From positions 1-9,662 of the forward strand of contig JAJRDC010000029.1 in NCBI GenBank assembly GCA_028678635.1: a stretch of DNA of 9,662 nt, given 5' to 3'. Numbering within the stretch: position 1 is the stretch's first letter; each line of letters begins with the position of its first letter. Under the pieces are notes generated by a model. It saw nothing but the letters and a program-made list of their open reading frames with translations, ran no database searches and was not told the origin of the DNA. This document shows positions 1 to 6,322 of this stretch, one piece after another. The position numbers and the translations under genes are program-made. Origin of the DNA: Methanomicrobiales archaeon. Its GTDB lineage: Archaea; Halobacteriota; Methanomicrobia; Methanomicrobiales; JACTUA01.

Positions 1-2552
1 GTGATTCCACCGAATGGCACGGGGCATGGGGTCCACCCACGCGGACCGTGATCATGGAAGGTGCGGATTCGACCGGGAATAATTTTACCTTCATTCCTCC
101 GGCACGTCAGGGGGTCGTCGGAGAGGCCCGGGCAGGAGAATGCGTTCTTTTGGGGAGGGTCACCAATTTCCATTACGATCCCGAGACTCTGAAGATACAG
201 GTCCTGAAGATCCAGGGGGACCAATCGGAGAGCTCACCGGATGCAGGGGCTCACATACAGGTAGTCGAACCCCCAGTGTTAGGAGAACCCCCGGAAATGG
301 AGGGCCCCTGGTTGGTCCCGGTGATTCCCGAGGAGGGTGAATTTGCAGATCTCACCTACTCGACGTACGTCGACTGTAATAGCAACTACCGTGTCCTGCC
401 GACATATTACGAAACTGAGGATTCCTGCGAATGGCATGGGACCTGGTCTCCCCGTACACGAACCGTGAACATGGAAGGCGAGGACGTGGGCGGCATTGAC
501 TTCACCTTTTCGTATGACCAGGACAGGCAGCGTCCGGATATCTCCATCACCATCAATCCCCCCGAGCCGCGGTTCAATGTCGGTACCACAATTATCAAGG
601 TCGCAGTGACCGATGACAATCCCATCGACGAGATTGATATCACGGAACACTACCAGGTTCTCGAGGGAACCAGTATCGTGCAGCAAACCTCACAATCCAC
701 ACACGACACCGTCAGGGATTATGATGGGAATTACTACGTGAATATCTATGTTTTTGCCGGTGACAATGTCCGCCAGGCAACCATCGATGCTGAAGTTTGT
801 GATTACGGGGGAAACCGTGATTCCGAGTCCTTCAGTATCTCCTTCGGTACCTGCCGGGACGGCATCATGAATCAGGGCGAGGGAGGGGTAGACTGCGGGG
901 GGCCGTGCGCGCCCTGCAACCGGTGTGACGACGACACCCCGCTTCCGCAGAGGTTCAACTGGAATGATTACGATACGGCAACTCCACTGAAGAATCAGGC
1001 AGCATGCGGATCATGCTGGGCCTTTGCGGCCAACGCTGCCGCGGAGCATAACTATAAGTGGGCAACAGGGAAGGCCATCAATCTTTCCGAACAGAGGCTG
1101 ATATCGTGCGAGGAACAGGGTAGTGGATGTTGGGGGGGGTTCCCCTACGAAGCGTTGCCCTTCCTCCAGTATGACGGAACGGTTACGGAAACCTGCTTCG
1201 ACTACCAGTCCGGGGATTGCTGTCCAAGCGGTTCAGCATCCTGCGGCGATTGCTTCTGCAGTGGAACTGACTACTACAAGCCCTGCACCTGCGACCACTC
1301 CTGTTATGATGACGCCGGCTGGGTCTGGGGAAGGAACGCGACATGGACGATTGCGGATTGGGGAGGAGGACCTACTTACGGCAAACTCGATGACGTGAAG
1401 CGGTTACTGCTCTGCAAGGGGCCGCTCGTGTCCTACAGCCCCATGATGGAGCATACCATGCTCCTCGTCGGCTGGGACAGTGATAACCAGACGTGCCGTG
1501 ATAGGTATGACAGGGGTTCCTGCTGGATCCTGAAGAGTTCGTGGGGGGATAATGCCGACGGCTGGTTTGAATCGGTTATGAGCATCGGAACCGACGACAT
1601 CTATCTTGTCAATGGATATGTGCTCCTGCCGACATTCGATCATTATTGGGGAGGTACCAGAATCGATGACGGCATCTACAGCGATGTCCAGAAATGGCTG
1701 TACTGGGTCAGCGGGACCGCCCGGGGCCTGGAAACCGGCTTCGAGGAAGGCGATTCCATCGCCGTCGGGCACTTCCAGTCCGGGGATGTTCCGGACCAGA
1801 TCCTCATCAAGCGGCACGACAGCAACCGCCTGAAGATCCTGAAATATGACGACACGCGCGAAGTCCGTAACCTGCTGACGGACATGGATATCAAGAGAGG
1901 AGACCGGATTGCCGTCGGGGACCTCGATCATGACGGGATCGATGAGGTCATCTTCGGCGATACCGATGACAACATCCAGATATATTCCTCGCGACTGGAT
2001 CTCATCAGGGAATTCGACCGCACCTTTTCGGATTACGACGGGCTGGCGGTCGGGAACCTCAGCAATACCGGAGGCCCGGGGATCATCCGTACCAACCAGC
2101 GAACCGAGGAGGTCACCATCATGGACGCGTACGGATCCACCATCTCCAACTTCCATTCACCGGATAACATCCAGGAGGGGGATGCGGTAGCTGCGGGCAA
2201 TCTCGACGGACGCGGCCGCGATGAGATCGTTCTCGCGTCCCGGAACGATCACGTGTATCTCCTCAACTGGGACGGCACCGAGTACGGAGATCCCATCGAT
2301 GTCCGGTTTGATTACCGGGATGGCCTTGGGGTCGGGGATTTCAACGGTGACGGGAGAGCCGAGATTGTTATCGTCAATGACTACAAGAACCGGCTTAGGG
2401 TCTTCAACGGTGAGGGAACCCTGATCAAGGAGTTCTACCACGAATACGGCCATGGGGGTTCAACATCCGCCGGCGACGTGAACGGTGATGGGAGAGACGA
2501 GCTGGTCATTGCACAGGGTGATATTATACGGTTCAACGAGATGTTCGGGTGA
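1..2552 (+). CDS. Secreted multidomain papain-family (C1A) peptidase with beta-sandwich domains and FG-GAP propeller, 5' end outside window
   Basis: The frame is open from base 3 with no stop, so the true start lies to the left; the GTG at 48 is only an internal valine. Visible order: end of a carboxypeptidase-regulatory-like module (3-95), a second copy (about 330-510), an Ig-like domain (about 530-840), a Cys motif of the C-DGI-NQGE-GVDCGG-C-C type (Cys codons 852, 894, 906, 915), the C1A peptidase (about 945-1640) and six FG-GAP/VCBS-like propeller repeats to the end. Peptidase landmarks are NQAACGSCWAF (oxyanion Gln codon 996, nucleophile Cys codon 1014), a downstream GG, and EHTMLLVGW (His codon 1452). 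The usual Asn of KNSWG is Ser (codon 1536). A Cys-rich insert lies at about 1195-1320. No I29-type propeptide is visible. Presumably exported; substrate unknown. The peptidase family is clear; activity is uncertain because of the Asn-to-Ser change. Confidence 0.9.
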   Translation, partial: DSTEWHGAWGPPTRTVIMEGADSTGNNFTFIPPARQGVVGEARAGECVLLGRVTNFHYDPETLKIQVLKIQGDQSESSPDAGAHIQVVEPPVLGEPPEMEGPWLVPVIPEEGEFADLTYSTYVDCNSNYRVLPTYYETEDSCEWHGTWSPRTRTVNMEGEDVGGIDFTFSYDQDRQRPDISITINPPEPRFNVGTTIIKVAVTDDNPIDEIDITEHYQVLEGTSIVQQTSQSTHDTVRDYDGNYYVNIYVFAGDNVRQATIDAEVCDYGGNRDSESFSISFGTCRDGIMNQGEGGVDCGGPCAPCNRCDDDTPLPQRFNWNDYDTATPLKNQAACGSCWAFAANAAAEHNYKWATGKAINLSEQRLISCEEQGSGCWGGFPYEALPFLQYDGTVTETCFDYQSGDCCPSGSASCGDCFCSGTDYYKPCTCDHSCYDDAGWVWGRNATWTIADWGGGPTYGKLDDVKRLLLCKGPLVSYSPMMEHTMLLVGWDSDNQTCRDRYDRGSCWILKSSWGDNADGWFESVMSIGTDDIYLVNGYVLLPTFDHYWGGTRIDDGIYSDVQKWLYWVSGTARGLETGFEEGDSIAVGHFQSGDVPDQILIKRHDSNRLKILKYDDTREVRNLLTDMDIKRGDRIAVGDLDHDGIDEVIFGDTDDNIQIYSSRLDLIREFDRTFSDYDGLAVGNLSNTGGPGIIRTNQRTEEVTIMDAYGSTISNFHSPDNIQEGDAVAAGNLDGRGRDEIVLASRNDHVYLLNWDGTEYGDPIDVRFDYRDGLGVGDFNGDGRAEIVIVNDYKNRLRVFNGEGTLIKEFYHEYGHGGSTSAGDVNGDGRDELVIAQGDIIRFNEMFG
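3..509 (+). repeat. Duplicated carboxypeptidase-regulatory-like module, left copy cut by window edge
   Basis: Bases 3-92 and 420-509, 417 bases apart and in the same frame, encode two related 30-residue stretches. They begin DSTEWHGAW and DSCEWHGTW, share TRTV-MEG-D, and both end in FTF. By hand alignment 20 of 30 residues match. The pattern, P...RTV.v.G.dv.g.dFtf, resembles the C-terminal strands of carboxypeptidase-regulatory-like beta-sandwich repeats of secreted prokaryotic proteins. More copies may lie to the left. Confidence 0.75.
1767..2531 (+). repeat. Six FG-GAP/VCBS-like beta-propeller repeats within the peptidase gene
   Basis: Repeat cores of the form G-[DN]-x-[ND]-G-x-G-x-[DA]-E-[IVL]-[VI] begin at about 1767, 1917, 2052, 2196, 2334 and 2472, a period of 45-50 residues. 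The clearest are GDLDHDGIDE, GNLDGRGRDE, GDFNGDGRAE and GDVNGDGRDE; these Asp-rich loops resemble calcium-binding loops of integrin-alpha-type propellers. The first and third copies are degenerate. A seventh blade may start near 1650. The likely role is surface binding or positioning of the peptidase domain. Confidence 0.8.
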
Positions 2553-2557
2553 TGACA

Positions 2558-3286
2558 ATGGGAGAAAACAGGTATCTGAAGGAACCGGGCAGGTCACCTG
2601 GGGGACTGGGAACGTGGATGGTGGCGAAGAGGGGACGAATTTTCCAGATCCTTCCCCTTCTGGTCCTGGCTGCATGCGTCCTGGTCGGCCCGGCCGCCGG
2701 GGCCATCAACCCGACGACCGTCTACTGCTCCGCTGTCGGGTACAACACCACGACCGTGACCCTGCCCGGCGGCGACGTGGTGCGCCGGTGCATCCTCCCG
2801 GATGGCCGGGCGGTGGACGAGGCGGAATTCTATTATGGGAGAACAGGGCTGGAGTACAGCTACTGTGCACAGCAGGGGTATAAGGCGGTGCACCTGGTGG
2901 ACTCACCTGTCTGCCGTGAATGTACCGGCTGTATTCTGGAGAACGGCACCACAGTCCGCGTGTCGAGCCTGGTGGGATTGGCGGCCAGTGGGGCCCAATG
3001 CGGGGACAAACTCTGCACGATCCCGGAGAATTTCCAGACATGCCCCACCGATTGCCCCTCGGGAAGTTCTGATTTCTACTGCGAAGGACTCGCCGACGGC
3101 AAATGCGATCCGGACTGCGGCGGCCACGCGGAAGACCAGGACTGCGTGGACGAGGAGATCCTGGAAGAAGAGGACCTTGCTGAGGAGACATCCTCGACAG
3201 GGCTTCCCCTGGACTCTGTGGCCCTCGGGGCTGCGGGCTTCCTCGGGGCGGCCTGGCTCACCGGAAGGAAGCGCCGGGATCGGTGA
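2558..3286 (+). CDS. Small membrane-anchored Cys-rich protein with tandem DUF333-like modules
   Basis: A 242-residue protein from the ATG at 2558, which has GGTGAT at 2548-2553 as a plausible ribosome binding site. ATG 2552 (overlapping the upstream stop as TGATG) and ATG 2618 are alternatives; the last leaves the signal peptide intact. A hydrophobic signal segment (about 2640-2700) ends near PAAGA. The mature part opens NPTTVYC and continues to CILPDGRA, the pattern of DUF333 (NPA..YC...GG...vCvfPDG). A second, looser copy runs YCAQQGY to CILENG. Then come a CGDKLC...CPTDC motif and a C..G.ADGKCDPDC..EDQDC motif, an acidic linker and a C-terminal hydrophobic stretch (about 3209-3265) followed by RKRRDR. 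It is therefore likely anchored in the membrane with the Cys-rich part outside. The tight spacing suggests co-transcription and translational coupling with the peptidase gene. Function unknown. Confidence 0.8.
   Translation: MGENRYLKEPGRSPGGLGTWMVAKRGRIFQILPLLVLAACVLVGPAAGAINPTTVYCSAVGYNTTTVTLPGGDVVRRCILPDGRAVDEAEFYYGRTGLEYSYCAQQGYKAVHLVDSPVCRECTGCILENGTTVRVSSLVGLAASGAQCGDKLCTIPENFQTCPTDCPSGSSDFYCEGLADGKCDPDCGGHAEDQDCVDEEILEEEDLAEETSSTGLPLDSVALGAAGFLGAAWLTGRKRRDR
2704..2985 (+). repeat. Two tandem DUF333-like modules
   Basis: Within the anchored protein, YCSAVGYNTTTVTL...RRCILPDG is followed by YCAQQGYKAVHLV...TGCILENG. Both have YC-x3-GY, a hydrophobic strand, and C-I-L-[PE]-[DN]-G about 20 residues later. 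The first copy has the NP-x-x-VYC opening typical of DUF333; the second lacks NP and has extra cysteines (CREC), so it looks like a diverged internal duplicate. Boundaries are approximate. Confidence 0.5.
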
Positions 3287-3462
3287 CCGGCAACGGGGAA
3301 GCACCGGCTGACCCCCTCTCACGATTTTCCCCCGACCTGATAACGGCCGGAATACTTCCTGCATCTCATTTCGGAAACATCCGCGGGATGACAATGCCAG
3401 GTGGTGTTCCCGGACAGGATGAGACGCATCACCAATGGATCACGTCGGAACCCATTTCGGCA

Positions 3463-3473
3463 CCTTTTTATCC
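3463..3473 (+). promoter_or_regulatory. Weak TATA-like element before the Cys-repeat gene
   Basis: The stretch CCTTTTTATCC is the most AT-rich element in the 228-base gap (3287-3514) before the Cys-repeat gene. It lies about 45 bases upstream of the chosen ATG, compatible with a transcript start near 3495 and a 20-base leader holding GGTGG (3505-3509) as ribosome binding site. The rest of the gap shows a T-rich run near 3325 that might end the upstream transcript, and nothing else. Weak match to the archaeal consensus. Confidence 0.3.
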
Positions 3474-3514
3474 CAAGAAACGGTTGCCTCTCCTTGTCCT
3501 GTGTGGTGGCAAGG

Positions 3515-5956
3515 ATGTTCAAAGACCGGAGGAGATCGTTATTCCTGGCCGCGGTCCTCATCGGGCTCGCGGTCTGCGTGGTGTCGGTGCAGGCGGCCTG
3601 CGACAAGGGCTGCGACTGCCTGACGAAGGCAGAGGCTGAGAAACTGCATTATGTGATCTGCGGGGAAAAGCTACAGGTCTGTGACGATGCCCTCTCCAAG
3701 ATCGTGAAGTACTGCTTCAGGAAACAGGTGACGCCGGCCCCGGTGCAGGTGAAATGCGACGAGGGCTGCTCCTGCCTGGACCCGGCGAAGGCCACGGCAG
3801 CGGGATACCTGTACTGCGATACACCCCATGCCGTCTGCGACTATGACGACAACAACAACCCGCTCTACTGCTTCCGGAAGCCGGAACCGGTGACGGTCCC
3901 GTCGGCGACCTGTGCTGACGGCTGCACGTGCATGGTACCGGAGAAAGCCACGGCCGCAGGGTACACGTACTGCAACGGGGAACAGGTAGCCTGTAATAAG
4001 GATTCCGCCGGGAACCTGCAATACTGCTACGGGAAGCCGGTGACGGAGGAGACGACGACAGTGATACCTGTCAAGACCGTCTTGTCCTCAACGACAGTGA
4101 AGCCGGTTTCATGCGCGAAGGGTTGCTCCTGCCTGGACGCTGCGATGATCAACAAAACCGGCTACCGGTACTGCGGGGAGACAAAGACCCTCTGCGGGTA
4201 CGAGAAAACCACAGGGAACCCGCTGAACTGCTTCGAAAAGGTGGGAACGAAGGCACCGGTCCAGGAGTCCCCCGCGGCCCCCGCAAAGGGAACCCCGGCG
4301 GTACCCACCATTGGCAGGGCGGATGAAGACGCAGGATTCCCGGCACCGCAGGTCAGGAAGGCAGAACCGGTAGGGTTCTTCTCCGGGATCGTCGACTTGA
4401 TCCTGGGACGTCGTTGCCCCGTTGGGGAGACCCGATGCTCGGGTGAGTGCGTGGACCTCCAATTCTCGGAAAGTAACTGCGGGGCGTGCGATTCTTCCTG
4501 TCCTGCCGGTTTGATCTGCTGGGAGGGGGAGTGCGGGTTCATGAGAGAGGGAGGATACACCAGCGGGAACTGCCCGGAGGATTGGTTACTCTGTGGCGAC
4601 CGGTGTGTGGACCTGCAGGCCGATGGACAGCATTGCGGCCGGTGCGGGACGGTCTGTTACCCGGACGAAATCTGCTGTGGTGGTACCTGCGTCAGGAAGT
4701 CGGGTGAAGGGAACTGCGGCTCGTGCGGGAACGTCTGCCCTGCCGGATCCCCCTGCATGGATGGCGGATGCAACCCGGCGGGATGCTTCTATGGTCTCTC
4801 CCAGTGTGGAAATACCTGCGTGAACCTCCGGACCGATCCCACCAATTGTGGTACGTGTGGACATCTCTGCTCATACATCTGCAGAGACGGTTCCTGCGCA
4901 ACATGCATGCCCGGGACCGAGGTGTGCGGGGACTCCTGTGTCGACCTGTCCAGCGACCGGGAGAATTGTGGCACCTGCAGGAACCGATGCGCGGAGGACG
5001 CTGTCTGCGAAGAGGGGACCTGCGTGACCTGCGGGGCAAAGCTCAGGGAAATGGGAGGTTCTCCGATAATCTTCACCCGGTGCGGGAACTCCTGTGTCGA
5101 CCTGCAGTCCGACGCGGTGTTCTGCGGGGACTGTGAAACCCCGTGTCCTGCCGGGCAGGCATGCTGCGGCGGTTCCTGCCATGATCTCTCACGAGAGAAG
5201 GACAACTGCGGGGAATGCGGCACTACCTGTGGTTCTGGAGAGAAGTGCATCGATGGCGCATGCAGAGACCTTGCATCAGATGTTCAGTACTGCGGTGAAA
5301 CGGCAATGACCTGCCCTGACTTCTGGGCCTGTTGCGGGGGGCTCTGCACAAATATCCTTGAGAACGATCGGAACTGCGGCGGGTGCGGGAATGTCTGCAC
5401 TTCCCCGGACTATACCTGCTGCTCCGGGGTCTGTGTCGATACAAGAACGGACGCCGGCTATTGCGGCGGCTGCAATACCCGCTGTGATAGCTCCGAAATC
5501 TGCCGGAACGGCCAGTGCGAGCCAAGACTCTGCGGTGACACTGGCAGGGAATGCACTTCGCAGGAGAGGTGCTGCGACGGACAGTGTGTCAGTATCCAGG
5601 ATGACGAGGACAACTGCGGTGTCTGCGGGAATGTCTGCCAGGGTGCCGAGGAGTGCTGCAAGGGAGCATGTACTGATTTCAGCCTCTGGTATGATGATGA
5701 GCTCAACTGCGGCGGATGCGGCATTGAATGCGGGGATGGGGAGACGTGCTGCGACAGACATTGTGTCGATGTGGACTGGGATGAGGACCATTGCGGCTGG
5801 TGCGGGCATGAATGTCCGCCCTTTTACGAGTGCTGCGACGGCCAATGCAAGAATGTCTTGAGGGACAAGGACAACTGCGGGTCCTGTGGGCGGGCATGCA
5901 GGGTGCAATGCACGAACGGCGCCTGCTGCGGCTTATTTAATTGGGTTTGCATCTAA
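3515..5956 (+). CDS. Secreted giant Cys-rich repeat protein: four N-terminal modules plus about fourteen Stig1-like units
   Basis: An 813-residue protein. The ATG at 3515 is chosen because MFKDRRRSLFLAAVLIGLAV is a textbook signal peptide ending at VQA; the frame stays open upstream to a GTG at 3401, which would bury that signal. Mature residues 29 to about 245 hold four modules of the form C-x3-C-x-C...GY-x-YC...C...YCF-x-K, with a Thr-rich linker between the third and fourth. A Pro/Ala-rich linker follows, then residues 301 to the end hold about fourteen units of CG-x-x-CVDL-x-x-D-x-x-NCG-x-CG-x-x-C...CC. These resemble Stig1-type repeats known from plants and from secreted prokaryotic proteins. 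Hand count gives about 120 cysteines, roughly 15 percent of the mature chain. No C-terminal membrane segment or catalytic motif was found. It is probably a disulfide-stabilised rod-like surface or secreted protein; adhesion or cell-wall association is inference. Confidence 0.88.
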   Translation: MFKDRRRSLFLAAVLIGLAVCVVSVQAACDKGCDCLTKAEAEKLHYVICGEKLQVCDDALSKIVKYCFRKQVTPAPVQVKCDEGCSCLDPAKATAAGYLYCDTPHAVCDYDDNNNPLYCFRKPEPVTVPSATCADGCTCMVPEKATAAGYTYCNGEQVACNKDSAGNLQYCYGKPVTEETTTVIPVKTVLSSTTVKPVSCAKGCSCLDAAMINKTGYRYCGETKTLCGYEKTTGNPLNCFEKVGTKAPVQESPAAPAKGTPAVPTIGRADEDAGFPAPQVRKAEPVGFFSGIVDLILGRRCPVGETRCSGECVDLQFSESNCGACDSSCPAGLICWEGECGFMREGGYTSGNCPEDWLLCGDRCVDLQADGQHCGRCGTVCYPDEICCGGTCVRKSGEGNCGSCGNVCPAGSPCMDGGCNPAGCFYGLSQCGNTCVNLRTDPTNCGTCGHLCSYICRDGSCATCMPGTEVCGDSCVDLSSDRENCGTCRNRCAEDAVCEEGTCVTCGAKLREMGGSPIIFTRCGNSCVDLQSDAVFCGDCETPCPAGQACCGGSCHDLSREKDNCGECGTTCGSGEKCIDGACRDLASDVQYCGETAMTCPDFWACCGGLCTNILENDRNCGGCGNVCTSPDYTCCSGVCVDTRTDAGYCGGCNTRCDSSEICRNGQCEPRLCGDTGRECTSQERCCDGQCVSIQDDEDNCGVCGNVCQGAEECCKGACTDFSLWYDDELNCGGCGIECGDGETCCDRHCVDVDWDEDHCGWCGHECPPFYECCDGQCKNVLRDKDNCGSCGRACRVQCTNGACCGLFNWVCI
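3599..4240 (+). repeat. Four Cys-rich N-terminal modules (C-x3-C-x-C type)
   Basis: Modules begin at Cys codons 3599, 3755, 3911 and 4112 (residues 29, 81, 133, 200), with spacings of 52, 52 and 67 residues. Each has six cysteines: an opening such as CDEGCSCLD, then A-x-x-x-GY-x-YC, a C seven or so residues later, and a closing YCF-x-K or NCFEK. Modules two and three share KATAAGY. The first is the most diverged, with LHYVIC in place of GY-x-YC. I do not recognise a named domain for this module. Confidence 0.75.
4415..5944 (+). repeat. Array of about fourteen Stig1-like Cys-rich units
   Basis: The recurring core is [GS]-x-x-C-V-[DN]-L-x-x-D-x-x-N-C-G-x-C-x-x-x-C, ending in CC-x-G-x-C or C-x-x-G-x-C, which also opens the next unit. 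Cores such as GDRCVDLQADGQHCGRCG and GNTCVNLRTDPTNCGTCG are clear. Departures: the unit near 5265-5335 has CGETAMTC instead of CG-x-C, and a longer insertion (GAKLREMGGSPIIFTR) separates units near 5040. Ninety-eight cysteines were counted by hand here. Confidence 0.8.
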
Positions 5957-6260
5957 TCCCACCCTTTCTCTTTGAATGAACCGAAAAGAAACAGAGAGAG
6001 CCCCCCTCTTTCTTCATTCACGCATGTCACGCCGCTGGTGGCCTGCCCGGTGAAACCCCGTACCCTGGCCTGTCTCTCCCTTCTCCCCCTCCTATCCCTG
6101 GTTGCCGCTCCGGCATCTCCCGCTGACAATCCTCTCTCCGGCTCCCTCGCGGGACGTCAACTTCGCTCCCGTGACGCTCGATCGCAGCACCACTCACCAG
6201 TTTCCCTTCCGTTCACTTTCCTGACGTCGGAAGATCGGGAACGTAGGTCCCTCTCCGGTC
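5957..6260. other. Non-coding convergent gap, pyrimidine-rich on the plus strand
   Basis: This is the larger part of the 366-base gap between converging genes. It starts with a C/T-rich run (TCCCACCCTTTCTCTTT, 5957-5973) directly after the stop of the Cys-repeat gene, a plausible T-rich archaeal termination signal. The remainder is strongly C/T-biased on the plus strand. A 100-codon frame from a TTG at 5972 exists and has a hydrophobic Leu/Pro-rich middle, but it has no good ribosome binding site and no recognisable domain, so I do not call it a gene. Confidence 0.5.
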
Positions 6261-6303
6261 GGCAGTGGCCCTGAACACGCATGGTGGTCAGGGGGCCACT
6301 GCC
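6261..6303. terminator. Hairpin between convergent genes, likely bidirectional terminator
   Basis: GGCAGTGGCCCTGA (6261-6274) pairs with TCAGGGGGCCACTGCC (6288-6303) around a 13-base loop. All 14 left-arm bases pair and only a two-base bulge breaks the right arm. CTCTTTTCCC follows on the plus strand. The position, 20 bases past the stop of the minus-strand PKD gene, fits transcription termination or 3'-end protection from either side. Confidence 0.65.
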
Positions 6304-6322
6304 ATGTCCCTCTTTTCCCGGA

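Noticed and set aside
1404..2156. 250-codon open frame on the minus strand, antisense to the peptidase gene
   Set aside because: It mirrors the Asp-rich propeller repeats, has no recognisable domain and no promoter; the plus-strand reading has clear family motifs.
3401..3514. Upstream extension of the Cys-repeat gene to GTG 3401
   Set aside because: It would put 38 Arg-rich residues before a complete signal peptide that begins at ATG 3515.
3283..3639. 118-codon plus-strand frame overlapping the gap and the start of the Cys-repeat gene
   Set aside because: Low-complexity Gly/Arg-rich tail out of frame with the signal peptide; no domain.
5276..5908. 210-codon open frame on the minus strand inside the Cys-repeat gene
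   Set aside because: Ala/Pro/Val-rich shadow created by the Cys/Gly codons of the plus-strand repeats.
4415..5944. Regularly spaced repeats that could suggest a CRISPR array
   Set aside because: The repeats are coding, conserved at the protein level with codon variation, and lack identical DNA repeats with unique spacers.
3515..5956. Metallothionein or EGF-type interpretation of the Cys-rich protein
   Set aside because: It is far too long and has a signal peptide, unlike metallothioneins; the spacing (CVDL..D..NCG.CG) does not fit the EGF pattern and fits Stig1-like units better.
5972..6274. 100-codon plus-strand frame from TTG in the convergent gap
   Set aside because: No ribosome binding site, no family match, and composition explained by the C/T bias of the region. 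The Leu/Pro stretch only superficially resembles a signal peptide.
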